DNA of 64,000 nt from JAWSVE01 sp033852115 (GCA_033852115.1 JAWSVE010000002.1:496001-560000); one strand, 5' to 3'; counted from the first letter of the stretch, positions 43,958 to 54,452 are shown. Notes: generated from the letters alone by a model not told the origin. Program-made: numbers and translations.

Positions 43958-46900
43958 ATGACTACTGGCTTATACAGCGTTGATGAATTTAAAGACAATT
44001 GCGGGTTTGGTTTAATCGCCCATTTGCGAGGCGAGCCGAGCCATAAACTTTTGTCCACAGCCATTGAGGCACTCACTTGCATGACTCACCGTGGTGCAAT
44101 TGGTGCTGATGGTAAAACCGGTGATGGGTGTGGATTGCTGCTGCAAAAGCCGGATAGCTTTTTTCGAACAGTCTTAAAAGACGAGCAGGGCGTTGAGTTA
44201 TCGGCGAGCTATGGTGTGGGTAGCATCATGCTCAGCATCGATGAGAGTAAAGCCGCCAGGTCACGTGAAGTACTTGGTGAAGAACTGGCAGCGCAAGGTC
44301 TTGAAGTCGCCGCGTGGCGCCAGGTGCCTACCGACAATGCAATCCTCGGTGAGATTGCGAAGACAACGTTGCCCCAGTTTTATCAGGTTTTTATCAATAC
44401 CAGCGAAGCTAGCGAAAGTAAGTTAGCGTCCAGGCTATTTATTGCTCGCCGTAAAGCCGAGTTGCGTCTTGCCGAAGATCAAGATTTTTATGTTGCCAGC
44501 TTGAGCGCCAAAGTGGTGTCCTATAAAGGTTTGGTAATGCCAGTTGATCTGCCGAAGTTCTTTTTGGATTTGGCAGATGAGCGCCTAGAGACAGGTATCT
44601 GTGTATTCCATCAGCGCTTTTCAACTAACACGATGCCACGCTGGCCGTTGGCTCAGCCATTCCGCTTGCTGGCGCATAACGGCGAAATCAACACCATTAT
44701 GGGTAACCGTAACTGGTCTGTAGCGCGTACGCCAAAGTTTCAAACGGATCTGCTGCCTGACCTTCAGGACGTTTCTCCTATTGTTAACCGAACCGGTTCT
44801 GACTCCTCCAGCTTAGATAACATGCTTGAAGTGCTACTGACAGGTGGCATGGAGTTGTATCGAGCCATCCGTATGCTCGTGCCGCCAGCTTGGCAAAATG
44901 TTGAACATATGGATCCAGACCTCCGTGCGTTCTACGAATTTAACTCGAAGCACATTGAGCCGTGGGATGGTCCCGCAGGCTTGGTTATTACCGATGGCCG
45001 TTATGCAGTGTGTACACTCGATCGAAATGGTTTACGCCCATCGCGCTGGGTTATCACCAAAGATGACATCATTACCGTGGCTTCCGAGATTGGGGTCTAC
45101 GACTATGATCCTGCTGACGTTGTGGCGAAAGGTCGTCTTGGTCCCGGTCAGATTCTTTCGGTAGATACCGAAACCGGAGAGCTGCTGCACACGAGTGATA
45201 TCGACGAAGTGTTGAAGTCTGGCAATCCCTATCGCGAGTGGTTGGATAAAAATGCACTCCACGTCGAAGATGTTCTTCAGACAGAAGGTGGTGGCGATAC
45301 CGGTGTGCCGGCGAACCTGCTTAACACCTACATGAAGATGTATCAGGCTTCCATGGAGGAGCGCTCTCAGGTCGTTATTCCACTTGCTGAGTCAGGCCAA
45401 GAGGCCACTGGCTCTATGGGTGATGACACGCCGATGGCTGTTTTGTCGCAACAGCAACGCCCCCTTTACGAATATTTCCGTCAGCAGTTTGCGCAAGTAA
45501 CTAACCCGCCAATTGATCCGCTACGTGAAGCAATTGTGATGTCGCTGGAGACATGCCTAGGTAGGGAAGAGTCAGTATTTGAGCAGTTAGAGACTCACGC
45601 CAATCGCGTGATCTTAACCTCGCCACTGTTGTCACCACGTAAAGCTGACGCAGTTGAGCGTTTAGATCGCCCCGGTTACGAGAGCCGTAAATTCTCACTG
45701 CATTACGACCCAGCGACAACTGATTTGAAAAGCGCGATCGCAAAATTGGGCGATGAAGTTGTAGCTGCGGTTAAGAAAAATGTCGTAACGATTATCCTAA
45801 GCGATAAAGATTTAGCAGAAGGTCAATTACCCATTCATGCGCTACTTGCAGTAGGTGCTGTGCATCACCGTTTGGTGCATGAGGGTTTACGTTGTGAGGC
45901 CAACCTGATTGCCGAGACCGGTACTGCGCGAGATTCGCACCACGTGGCCACCTTAATTGGTATGGGTGCAACGGCGGTCTACCCTTATCTCAGTTATGCC
46001 ATTATCGATGATCTAATTGCCACTGGTGAAATTAGTGTCGAGCAGGAAAAGGCCTATCTGAATTACCGCAAAGGTATCGACAAAGGTTTGATGAAAATCC
46101 TGTCTAAGATGGGTATTTCAACTGTCCAGTCTTATCGCGGTGCTCAGTTGTTTGAGGCAATCGGTCTTGACGATGAAATTGTTGATTTGTGTTTTACGGG
46201 TACGGCGAGTCGTATTCAAGGTGCGAGCTTCAACGATCTAGAATCCGATCAAAAAGAGCTGGCTGCTGTTGCGTGGGTTGCACGTAAACCTATCCATCCT
46301 GGTGGTCTGCTTAAGTTCGTCCATGGTCAGGAATATCACGCTTTTAACCCTGATGTGGTGCAAGCATTACACCGTGCGGTAATTAGTGGTGAGTATGCCG
46401 ACTGGCGTGATTGCGCAACTTTAATCAACGAGCGCCCAGTGGCAACACTGCGTGATTTGTTGTCGTTACGAAACGACATTAAAGCAATTCCTCTGGATGA
46501 GGTGGAGCCAGTCTCAGAAATTGTGCGACGTTTTGATTCTGCAGCGATGTCATTAGGTGCTCTATCGCCTGAGGCACACGAAGCGCTTGCGGAAGCCATG
46601 AATACGTTAGGTGGCCGGTCCAACAGTGGTGAAGGTGGCGAAGATGTCGCGCGCTACGGCACTATTAAGTCTTCTAAAATTAAGCAGGTGGCTTCGGGAC
46701 GCTTTGGTGTCACCCCGCATTATTTGGTTAACGCGGAAGTGTTGCAGATCAAAGTGGCGCAAGGTGCTAAACCCGGTGAGGGTGGTCAGCTACCTGGCGG
46801 AAAAGTCAATGAGCTAATTGCGCGCCTACGTTATTCTGTGCCTGGCGTGACATTGATATCGCCTCCACCTCATCATGATATTTATTCCATCGAAGACTTG

Positions 46901-48409
46901 GCGCAGTTAATTTACGACCTCAAGCAAGTCAACCCAGATGCGCTTGTCTCCGTAAAACTCGTATCGCGCCCAGGTGTGGGCACCATTGCAGCGGGTGTTG
47001 CGAAAGCCTACGCTGATTTAATTACTATCTCTGGTTACGACGGTGGTACTGCTGCGAGCCCGTTAACGTCAATTCGCTATGCTGGCTCGCCATGGGAGTT
47101 GGGGCTAAGCGAAACGCATCAAACCCTGCGTGCCAACGACCTGCGTGACAAAGTGCGTTTACAAACAGATGGCGGTTTGAAAACCGGTTTGGATGTAATT
47201 AAAGCGGCTATTTTGGGTGCAGAAAGCTTTGGCTTTGGAACTGCACCGATGGTCGCGTTAGGCTGTAAATACCTTCGTATTTGCCACTTGAATAACTGTG
47301 CTACAGGCGTTGCAACGCAAAATGATCAGTTGCGCGAAGATCATTACAAAGGCACGGTTCAAATGGCGATTAATTTCTTCCGCTTTGTCGCAGAAGAAAC
47401 TCGTGAATTGATGGCGTCTTTAGGTGTGCGTAAACTCGACGATCTCATTGGTCGAGTCGATTTGCTTGCACCCATTTCCGGTGCAACCAGTAAGCAACAA
47501 AGGCTAGACCTATCTCCCATCGTTTATAGCGATGAGTTTCTTGAGTCCAAGCCTCAGATCTGTCAGTTGCCGCAAAATACCCCGTACGATAAGGGGCTCT
47601 TAGCAGAGCGAATGGTAGCGGATATGTTGTCAGCGATTGAAAATAAAGCGGGCGGCACTTTCCGTTACGATATCACCAATTGCGATCGTTCCATCGGTGC
47701 GCGCTTGAGTGGTGAAATCGCGAAGCGTCACGGCAACCTTGGTATGTGTGACAAGCCAGTCCGACTTGAATTAAAAGGCGTTGCTGGTCAAAGCTTGGGT
47801 GTATGGAATGCAGGTGGATTGGATATTTATCTTGAAGGTGATGCCAACGACTACGTCGGTAAAGGTATGGCAGGGGGTAAAATTGTAATTCGACCACCAG
47901 CCGGTTCTTCATTTAAATCTCAAGACACCAGTATCATTGGTAACACCTGCCTGTATGGCGCTACAGGTGGTAAATTGTTTGCTGCTGGAAGCGCGGGGGA
48001 GCGTTGCGGTGTTCGCAACTCCGGTGCGCATGTGGTGGTTGAGGGTGCAGGTGACCACTGTTGCGAATATATGACGGGTGGACTGGTTACCGTTCTTGGT
48101 GATTGTGGCGTTAATTTCGGTGCCGGCATGACGGGTGGGTTCGCGTACGTGCTAGATCAGTCGAATACGTTTGCCGACAAAATAAATCATGAATTGATTG
48201 ATAGTCATCGTATTGATGGTGAAGCGTTAAGTGATCACCAAAATTATTTGCGCAGTGTTATTGAAGAGTTTGTTGCTGAAACCGGCAGCGCTTGGGGTCA
48301 AGAAATTCTTGATAACTTCCGCGCGTGGATTGGCAAGTTCTGGCTAGTAAAACCTAAGGCCGCGAGCCTTGAATCTTTATTGGCGACAATAACCACGCGT
48401 TGTGAATAA
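43958..48409 (+). CDS. gltB: Glutamate synthase (NADPH) large subunit
   Basis: About 1483 residues. It makes two glutamates from glutamine and 2-oxoglutarate, with GltD supplying electrons. The start at 43958 (MTTGLYSVDEFKDN) matches Pseudomonas-like homologues. Propeptide cleavage exposes Cys15 in CGFGLIAHL, the glutaminase nucleophile. The amidotransferase domain spans about 15-430. The central and FMN domains are marked by GALSPEAHEALAEAMNTLG and GVTLISPPPHHDIYSIEDL. The 3Fe-4S cluster region is near GCKYLRICHLNNCATGVATQ. The C-terminal beta-helix is rich in GxxGG repeats (YVGKGMAGGKIVIRPP). It forms an operon with gltD. Confidence 0.96.
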   Translation: MTTGLYSVDEFKDNCGFGLIAHLRGEPSHKLLSTAIEALTCMTHRGAIGADGKTGDGCGLLLQKPDSFFRTVLKDEQGVELSASYGVGSIMLSIDESKAARSREVLGEELAAQGLEVAAWRQVPTDNAILGEIAKTTLPQFYQVFINTSEASESKLASRLFIARRKAELRLAEDQDFYVASLSAKVVSYKGLVMPVDLPKFFLDLADERLETGICVFHQRFSTNTMPRWPLAQPFRLLAHNGEINTIMGNRNWSVARTPKFQTDLLPDLQDVSPIVNRTGSDSSSLDNMLEVLLTGGMELYRAIRMLVPPAWQNVEHMDPDLRAFYEFNSKHIEPWDGPAGLVITDGRYAVCTLDRNGLRPSRWVITKDDIITVASEIGVYDYDPADVVAKGRLGPGQILSVDTETGELLHTSDIDEVLKSGNPYREWLDKNALHVEDVLQTEGGGDTGVPANLLNTYMKMYQASMEERSQVVIPLAESGQEATGSMGDDTPMAVLSQQQRPLYEYFRQQFAQVTNPPIDPLREAIVMSLETCLGREESVFEQLETHANRVILTSPLLSPRKADAVERLDRPGYESRKFSLHYDPATTDLKSAIAKLGDEVVAAVKKNVVTIILSDKDLAEGQLPIHALLAVGAVHHRLVHEGLRCEANLIAETGTARDSHHVATLIGMGATAVYPYLSYAIIDDLIATGEISVEQEKAYLNYRKGIDKGLMKILSKMGISTVQSYRGAQLFEAIGLDDEIVDLCFTGTASRIQGASFNDLESDQKELAAVAWVARKPIHPGGLLKFVHGQEYHAFNPDVVQALHRAVISGEYADWRDCATLINERPVATLRDLLSLRNDIKAIPLDEVEPVSEIVRRFDSAAMSLGALSPEAHEALAEAMNTLGGRSNSGEGGEDVARYGTIKSSKIKQVASGRFGVTPHYLVNAEVLQIKVAQGAKPGEGGQLPGGKVNELIARLRYSVPGVTLISPPPHHDIYSIEDLAQLIYDLKQVNPDALVSVKLVSRPGVGTIAAGVAKAYADLITISGYDGGTAASPLTSIRYAGSPWELGLSETHQTLRANDLRDKVRLQTDGGLKTGLDVIKAAILGAESFGFGTAPMVALGCKYLRICHLNNCATGVATQNDQLREDHYKGTVQMAINFFRFVAEETRELMASLGVRKLDDLIGRVDLLAPISGATSKQQRLDLSPIVYSDEFLESKPQICQLPQNTPYDKGLLAERMVADMLSAIENKAGGTFRYDITNCDRSIGARLSGEIAKRHGNLGMCDKPVRLELKGVAGQSLGVWNAGGLDIYLEGDANDYVGKGMAGGKIVIRPPAGSSFKSQDTSIIGNTCLYGATGGKLFAAGSAGERCGVRNSGAHVVVEGAGDHCCEYMTGGLVTVLGDCGVNFGAGMTGGFAYVLDQSNTFADKINHELIDSHRIDGEALSDHQNYLRSVIEEFVAETGSAWGQEILDNFRAWIGKFWLVKPKAASLESLLATITTRCE

Positions 48410-48488
48410 TTCAGCACTAGCGATTTGCTGAGGCAACGACTCATTTGCAAAAACGCCACCAACTGAGGCGTGTTTTGAGAACAGAGAT

Positions 48489-49907
48489 ATGAGCAAGAAA
48501 TCAAAAAATGTTTTTCAATTCCTTGATCAAGGGAGGCAAGACCCGTCGAAGAAGTCGATGGACTTGCGCACGACGCAATTCGTAGAAATCTACGAACCAT
48601 TCTCCGAAACGCAAGCCGCCGATCAATCTGAACGGTGTTTAGAGTGCGGCAACCCCTATTGCGAATGGAAATGTCCTGTTCACAATTACATTCCAAACTG
48701 GTTGAAGCTGATTGCGGAAGGCCACGTGATGGAAGCGGTTGAGCTTTGTCATCAAACCAACACGCTACCCGAGGTGTGTGGTCGAGTATGTCCTCAGGAT
48801 CGTTTGTGTGAGGGCGCGTGTACCTTGAATGACGGTTTTGGCGCGGTAACCATTGGTAATGCTGAAAAATATATTACTGATACTGCGTTTGCTATGGGCT
48901 GGAAGCCAGACTTGTCGAGTCGCGTTTGGACCGATAAAAAGGTAGCGGTGATTGGTGCTGGTCCTGCAGGTTTGGGTTGTGCGGATATTCTGGTGCGTAA
49001 TGGTGTGAAGCCCGTTGTGTTTGACCGATATCCTGAAATAGGTGGTTTGCTCACGTTTGGTATCCCTGAGTTTAAATTAGAAAAGTCCGTGATGGTAAAA
49101 CGTCGAGAGATTTTTACCGAGATGGGTATTGAATTCAGGCTAAATACTGACATCGGCAAAGACGTCTCTATGGCTGAGCTACTCGACGAGTATGATGCTG
49201 TGTTCATGGGTATGGGTACTTACACCTACATGAAAGGTGGTTTTCCTGGAGAAGACTTACCCGGAGTCTACGACGCGCTGCCATTTCTTATTGCTAACGT
49301 AAATCGTAACCTCGGTTTCGAAAAAGACCCCGCCGATTTTATTTCAGTCAAAGATAAAAAAGTCGTCGTCCTGGGTGGCGGTGACACGGCGATGGATTGT
49401 GTTCGCACGTCCATTCGTCAAGGTGCAAAAGAAGTGACTTGTGCCTATCGTCGCGATGAAGAAAATATGCCTGGGTCGCGCCGTGAGGTTGCCAACGCCC
49501 GTGAAGAAGGTGTGAAATTCTTGTTTAACCGTCAGCCAGTTGCTATTGCCGGGAATGATAAGGTTGCGGGTGTAGAGTTAGTCACGACACAGTTAGGCGA
49601 GCCGGATGAAAACGGTCGTCGTCGCCCGGAGCCTATTGCAGGTAGTGAAGAAACGTTGGATGCAGATATCGTTTTGATTGCATTTGGTTTTCGCCCCAAC
49701 CCTCAAGACTGGTATGCCGATAATAATATCGACATCAACGATTGGGGTGGCGTAGTCGCCGGTGAAGAACAGCAATTCCCTTTCCAGACCACTAACCCGA
49801 AAGTGTTTGCTGGTGGTGATATGGTGCGAGGTTCAGACTTAGTGGTAACCGCCATTTGGGAGGGGCGCCAGGCGGCAGAATCCATATTAGATTATCTGAA
49901 AGTATAA
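48489..49907 (+). CDS. gltD: Glutamate synthase (NADPH) small subunit
   Basis: A 472-residue flavoprotein that oxidises NADPH and passes electrons to GltB. The N-terminal cysteines in RCLECGNPYCEWKCPVHN and VCGRVCPQDRLCEGAC bind 4Fe-4S clusters. FAD binds at VAVIGAGPAGLGCADIL and NADPH at VVVLGGGDTAMDC. It is 79 bp after gltB on the same strand. Confidence 0.96.
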   Translation: MSKKSKNVFQFLDQGRQDPSKKSMDLRTTQFVEIYEPFSETQAADQSERCLECGNPYCEWKCPVHNYIPNWLKLIAEGHVMEAVELCHQTNTLPEVCGRVCPQDRLCEGACTLNDGFGAVTIGNAEKYITDTAFAMGWKPDLSSRVWTDKKVAVIGAGPAGLGCADILVRNGVKPVVFDRYPEIGGLLTFGIPEFKLEKSVMVKRREIFTEMGIEFRLNTDIGKDVSMAELLDEYDAVFMGMGTYTYMKGGFPGEDLPGVYDALPFLIANVNRNLGFEKDPADFISVKDKKVVVLGGGDTAMDCVRTSIRQGAKEVTCAYRRDEENMPGSRREVANAREEGVKFLFNRQPVAIAGNDKVAGVELVTTQLGEPDENGRRRPEPIAGSEETLDADIVLIAFGFRPNPQDWYADNNIDINDWGGVVAGEEQQFPFQTTNPKVFAGGDMVRGSDLVVTAIWEGRQAAESILDYLKV

Positions 49908-49969
49908 AAGCCTGAATAGGCAAAATAGAGCTTTAATTTTTCTCGATTAAAAACAGAGTTGTCTGGCGC

Positions 49970-51049
49970 ATGACCGAATTAAAAAATGATCGTTTCCTAA
50001 AAGCTCTATTACGACAACCTGTAGACCGCACGCCTGTTTGGATGATGCGTCAAGCGGGCCGCTATCTCCCAGAGTATCGCGCTACGCGAGCGCAAGCGGG
50101 CGACTTTATGTCCCTCTGTATGAATCCAGAGTTGGCCTGTGAAGTCACCCTGCAGCCGCTAGAAAGGTATCCTCTTGATGCCGCCATTTTGTTTTCAGAT
50201 ATTCTGACAATTCCGGACGCCATGGGCTTAGGCCTCTATTTTGAAACGGGTGAAGGCCCCCGTTTCAGAAAGCCTGTGCGCACAGCGCAAGATATCGAAG
50301 CGCTCGATGTCATTAATACGGCAAAAGACTTGTCATACGTCACCGATGCGGTCAGCACAATCTATAAAGCGCTAGATGGTCGTGTACCGCTGATTGGTTT
50401 TTCTGGTAGCCCTTGGACTCTTGCGACCTACATGATTGAGGGTGGCTCTAGTAAAGATTTTCGACGAGCAAAGTCGATGCTATATAACCAGCCTGAAGTG
50501 CTGATGGAGCTGCTGAATAAGTTGGCCGATTCTGTTATCGATTATCTCAATGCACAAATTGAAGCGGGTGCTCAGGCGGTACAGATTTTTGATACATGGG
50601 GTGGTGCGCTATCCCATGATGCCTATCAGCGCTTCTCGTTGGCACCGATGGCTCGTATCATAGCCGGCTTGCACAAAGCATATCGTGGTCGTGAAATACC
50701 CGTTATTTTATTTACCAAAGGTGGCGGTCAATGGCTCGAGCGAATGGCCGACACTGGGGCAAGTGCATTGGGTATTGATTGGACCACGGATATTGGTCAG
50801 GCTCGCGCCAGAGTCGGCCAGCGAGTGGCGCTTCAAGGAAATATGGATCCGGCCGTTCTGTACAGTGAGCCGAGCAAAATTCGCGACGAAGTTGGTCGTA
50901 TTTTGGCCAGTTTCGGGTCTGGCCCGGGGCATATTTTTAATCTGGGTCATGGCATAACCCCAGAGGTTGATCCAGCCAATGCTGGTGCCTTCATTGATGC
51001 CGTGGTTGAGCTATCTCCTGCTTATCACGATACTCACGCGCCTGAATAA
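49970..51049 (+). CDS. hemE: Uroporphyrinogen decarboxylase
   Basis: A 359-residue cytoplasmic enzyme converting uroporphyrinogen III to coproporphyrinogen III in heme synthesis. The active-site loop RQPVDRTPVWMMRQAGRYL with conserved arginines, ILFSDILTIPDAMGLGL with the catalytic-type Asp, and GFSGSPWTLATYMIEGG are all present. It follows gltD by 62 bp, as in Pseudomonas. Confidence 0.97.
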   Translation: MTELKNDRFLKALLRQPVDRTPVWMMRQAGRYLPEYRATRAQAGDFMSLCMNPELACEVTLQPLERYPLDAAILFSDILTIPDAMGLGLYFETGEGPRFRKPVRTAQDIEALDVINTAKDLSYVTDAVSTIYKALDGRVPLIGFSGSPWTLATYMIEGGSSKDFRRAKSMLYNQPEVLMELLNKLADSVIDYLNAQIEAGAQAVQIFDTWGGALSHDAYQRFSLAPMARIIAGLHKAYRGREIPVILFTKGGGQWLERMADTGASALGIDWTTDIGQARARVGQRVALQGNMDPAVLYSEPSKIRDEVGRILASFGSGPGHIFNLGHGITPEVDPANAGAFIDAVVELSPAYHDTHAPE

Positions 51050-51295
51050 TCTCCTACATTCCAAAGCGTTATCTAAGTCTATTCATTATTCCATTCGGAT
51101 TGCCTTGTGGGCTGCCCGTCGCGTCCTGGCCGTTCTGCAGTAGGCAGACGCGCCATTCTGTATTACATTAGACTGCTGGGAAAATGTGCGATCGGGTGAG
51201 TACTGCAGCTCGTCAGTAGAATTCTATCAAGTTATCGCAGTCTCAATGAATATGGTGGGTAGCATACTCATCTGGCAGGTGGACGGAGGCCATGG

Positions 51296-52690
51296 GTGTC
51301 TATTAAGCAGATAAAAGTCGATGTGAATGAGGTCGCGGTCGGCATGTTTGTGTCAGGCCTAGACCGGCCATGGTCGCAGACGCCTTTTCCGCTTCAAGGC
51401 TTTTACGTGCGTGACATGGAAGAAGTCAAAGAGCTGAAGTCTCACTGTAAGCATGTTTATATCGATGTGGTGAAAGGACGAGGTCCCGTTCAAACCAATC
51501 TCAAAAAAAGCTCCGCTGCTCAGAAGCCTAAATTCTTTACCCGTAATTCCAAAAATACCGCCGCTAAAATTGAAGTGGCGCCAATCAAAATCAAGCGTGA
51601 TGTCTACTCAGAAAAAGAGCCTCTGAAGAAAGAAATTTCTAGGGCGCAGCAGTTACATCAACGCGTCTACCGTGCCGTATCGGAAGTCACTAAGCAGATT
51701 GAAGGCGGTGGCCATGTGCCGGTTGCTGATACAAAGCGCCTGGCTAGCGATATGGTTGATAGTATCATCCGAAACCCTGATGCCTTTAGTTGGTTGGCGC
51801 GGGTAAAGGAACTCGATGAGTACACCTACAGTCATGCAGTGCGTTCTGCAGTATGGGCAATTTTGTTTGGGCGACACGTTGGTTTGCCAAAGAAAGAATT
51901 GGATACACTGGCGGTAGGCGTACTGCTTAAGGATGTCGGCAAGGCTACCTTATCCAAAGACCTGATAATGAAAAAGCAGCGCAACTCATCGGAAGAGCTC
52001 GAGTATGAAAAATTTGTTGAAGCCGGTGTAAAAATATTGCGTGATACGCCAGGAATCGAGCCGCGAGTTATTTCTGTGGTAAAAACGCATCGCGAAAGGC
52101 TAAACGGTAGTGGTTATCCGCAGCACTTGCGGGGCGATAAAATTCCTTTACTGGGCAAGATTGCAGGCGTCGTTACATTTTATGACGAGACGACTAATCC
52201 GCGGGGAGAAAAATTTCCTCTGTCACCGTCGAAAGCTGTTGCTAAACTCTATGAGCTCCGTAACACTGAATTTCAGGAAGATTTGGTTGTTGAGTTTATC
52301 CGTGCTATCGGCCTATACCCAACCGGGACGCTGGTCGAATTAAGCACTGGTGAAGTTGGGGTTGTTGTAGAGCAAAATTTTGAGCGTCGATTAAAGCCAA
52401 AAATTATATTGGTGCTCGACTCGGTCAAAAATCCACTGCATAACCCAATCTTGTTGGATATGGCTGAAGATGAGCGCCGAAAACAAGAATTAATTGATAA
52501 AGGTAAAGCGACTCCTGCTGAAGTCGAAAAAATTGAAATTGCGCAGGATTTAGAACCAGGAACTTACGCCATCGACGTCGCACGTATTCGCGACGATTAC
52601 ATGTTTGCAGGTGGAATTCCTCGTGATAGTGATCAGCCTAAGAAAAAAGGATTGTTGTCATTGTTTGGTTTGAAGCGCGATTGGGATTAA
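51296..52690 (+). CDS. DUF3391 protein with degenerate HD-GYP domain
   Basis: A 464-residue cytoplasmic protein. Residues 1-100 form the DUF3391 domain (VDVNEVAVGMFVSGLDRPW). Residues about 165-340 form an HD-GYP domain of the c-di-GMP phosphodiesterase class. The first ligand His180 (SHAVRS) and the GYP signature (273-275) remain, but the HD pair reads KD (212-213). HHE reads HRE (265-267), the DGSGYP aspartate is Asn270, and the later metal Asp is Thr294. The catalytic site is probably dead, so it may bind c-di-GMP or partners instead. The GTG start at 51296 has GGACGGAGG upstream. Confidence 0.88.
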   Translation: MSIKQIKVDVNEVAVGMFVSGLDRPWSQTPFPLQGFYVRDMEEVKELKSHCKHVYIDVVKGRGPVQTNLKKSSAAQKPKFFTRNSKNTAAKIEVAPIKIKRDVYSEKEPLKKEISRAQQLHQRVYRAVSEVTKQIEGGGHVPVADTKRLASDMVDSIIRNPDAFSWLARVKELDEYTYSHAVRSAVWAILFGRHVGLPKKELDTLAVGVLLKDVGKATLSKDLIMKKQRNSSEELEYEKFVEAGVKILRDTPGIEPRVISVVKTHRERLNGSGYPQHLRGDKIPLLGKIAGVVTFYDETTNPRGEKFPLSPSKAVAKLYELRNTEFQEDLVVEFIRAIGLYPTGTLVELSTGEVGVVVEQNFERRLKPKIILVLDSVKNPLHNPILLDMAEDERRKQELIDKGKATPAEVEKIEIAQDLEPGTYAIDVARIRDDYMFAGGIPRDSDQPKKKGLLSLFGLKRDWD

Positions 52691-52722
52691 TCGCGCCGCA
52701 TTCATTTCTCAATAGCGCCCTA

Positions 52723-53580
52723 TCAGACGTTAATTAACGAGCCGAGTCGCTCTCCCATTCTTACCTTGCTGCCGGCTTGGAGCCCTTCTTGCCATTCCGC
52801 CATATCAGGCCCGAATAAAACAATTGCGGTTGAACCCAGTTTAAATAAACCCATCTCATCACCTTTGCTAAGCTGAATTTCTTCGTTGGTATTTGGGTAT
52901 TCAATTGTCGTGATTTTCCGTGGGATTGGTGTCACTACACCGTGCCAGCTTGTTTCGATGCTGGCTACAATCATCGCACCTACCAACACGACCGCCATCG
53001 GCCCTGCGCTCGTATCAAATAGCGTCACCACGCGTTCATTGCGCGCAAATAAAGAGTCAATGGTTTGCGTCGTGGCATTGTTGACGGAAAAAAGTTTACC
53101 AGGGACATGGATCATGGTTTGTAGCTGTCCATCCATTGGCATATGAACGCGATGGTAATCTTTTGGCGATAAATATATGGTTGCAAATTTACCGCCAATA
53201 AATTGCTGGCTGATGTATTCATCGCCGCCGAGCAATGCTGTTAGGTCAAACTGCTTGCCTTTGGCTTGATAAAGTTGGCCGCCTTCTATGTCTCCCAGTT
53301 GACTAATAGTACCATCGGCAGGGCAAGCAACAGCGTCCATTTCTGAGCACAATGGTCTCGCTTGTGGTTGTAGCAAACGAGTGAAAAAAGCATTGAACGT
53401 TGGATAACTCCTTGGATTGGGTTCTTGAGCCTCGCTCATGTCCACCTTAAATGCTTTGATAAAAATTAAAATAAACGTGTTCTTGATGGGCCCCAAAGTG
53501 GAGTCTGCAAGGCTACCCATTAAGCGAGATAGCCATTGTTGCGGAACTAGATATTGTAAAAATGCGAAAATAAATTTCAC
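52723..53580 (-). CDS. psd: Phosphatidylserine decarboxylase proenzyme
   Basis: A 285-residue membrane-associated proenzyme that makes phosphatidylethanolamine from phosphatidylserine. Self-cleavage occurs in the LGST motif between Gly249 and Ser250, giving the pyruvoyl-bearing alpha chain. YLSPKDYHRVHMPMDG contains the conserved catalytic His. It lies 58 bp downstream of the rhodanese gene on the same strand, as in Pseudomonas, and converges on the HD-GYP gene. Confidence 0.97.
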   Translation of the reverse strand: MKFIFAFLQYLVPQQWLSRLMGSLADSTLGPIKNTFILIFIKAFKVDMSEAQEPNPRSYPTFNAFFTRLLQPQARPLCSEMDAVACPADGTISQLGDIEGGQLYQAKGKQFDLTALLGGDEYISQQFIGGKFATIYLSPKDYHRVHMPMDGQLQTMIHVPGKLFSVNNATTQTIDSLFARNERVVTLFDTSAGPMAVVLVGAMIVASIETSWHGVVTPIPRKITTIEYPNTNEEIQLSKGDEMGLFKLGSTAIVLFGPDMAEWQEGLQAGSKVRMGERLGSLINV

Positions 53581-53638
53581 TGATGTACCTGTGTATTATC
53601 TGAAAATTTAGAAGCCTTAATGATCTCTATGCTCGCTG

Positions 53639-54448
53639 CTACTCAACAGGCGTGAGTGGATCATTACCCCATTCCGACCACGATCCAGGATAGGCTTTGA
53701 TATTTAGCCCAAGGGATTTGCCGACCAAGTAGGTCAGCCCAGACCGGTGGTGGCTATGACAATGTGTCGCGATTAATTTGTCTGCGGTAATCCCTTTGGC
53801 TTCAATATACGCTGCGACATCTTTTCGAATACGCAACCCTGCATTTTGATCCATTAACTCTGTCCACTCGCAATGCACAGCTTTGGGGATATGGCCATTA
53901 CGCTGGGCGGTTTGGCGTTGACCAGAATATTCGTCGGCACTGCGAGCGTCCCATACCATAAAGTTGGGTTGTGCCAGTGCGGTCAAAATCTCATCTTTGT
54001 TGAGTATTGGTTCATGATGAATCGTGACGCTATTAGGCTGCGGTGCCGGCTTAGGAATGTCGGTTGTGAGCTCTAGGCCCGCCTGTTTCCAAGCGGTTAG
54101 ACCGCCGTTTAAGTAAGAAGAGTGAGCGTGGCCGATGACGTCAAGCGTCCAGATAAAGCGGCCTGCCCAGCCGCCGCCCTCATCGTCGTAGGCGATAACA
54201 TGGCTGTCCGGCGTTAGACCGATCCGAGTCATCACGCTGTTGAGGCGCTCAACTTCAGGAAGCTTGCCGGGGGCAGGCGGTACACCTAACACTATTTCTG
54301 CCGGTGAGACGTGAATAGCTCCAGGAATATGCCCACTCATGTAATTAGGCTCGCTGCATAGGTCTACGATGATAAGGTTGTCACTTTGGCTAGCGATGCT
54401 TTGCAGGTCTTCGGGCTCGATGATTAAGGAGAGTTGGCGGTCAGTCAT
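53639..54448 (-). CDS. Two-domain rhodanese (sulfurtransferase)
   Basis: A 269-residue protein with two rhodanese domains. The N-terminal, structural domain has DLCSEPNYMSGHIPGAIHV. The C-terminal domain has WDARSADEYSGQRQ and the active-site loop CHSHHRSG with Cys230. This histidine-rich loop is unlike the CRKGVT or CGSGVTA loops of classical rhodaneses, so the acceptor is uncertain. The ATG at 54448 is chosen: the frame is open to a GTG at 54523, but that extension is only repeated RRQ encoded by a 9-bp tandem repeat. It is first in an operon with psd. Confidence 0.88.
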   Translation of the reverse strand: MTDRQLSLIIEPEDLQSIASQSDNLIIVDLCSEPNYMSGHIPGAIHVSPAEIVLGVPPAPGKLPEVERLNSVMTRIGLTPDSHVIAYDDEGGGWAGRFIWTLDVIGHAHSSYLNGGLTAWKQAGLELTTDIPKPAPQPNSVTIHHEPILNKDEILTALAQPNFMVWDARSADEYSGQRQTAQRNGHIPKAVHCEWTELMDQNAGLRIRKDVAAYIEAKGITADKLIATHCHSHHRSGLTYLVGKSLGLNIKAYPGSWSEWGNDPLTPVE

Positions 54449-54452
54449 AATC

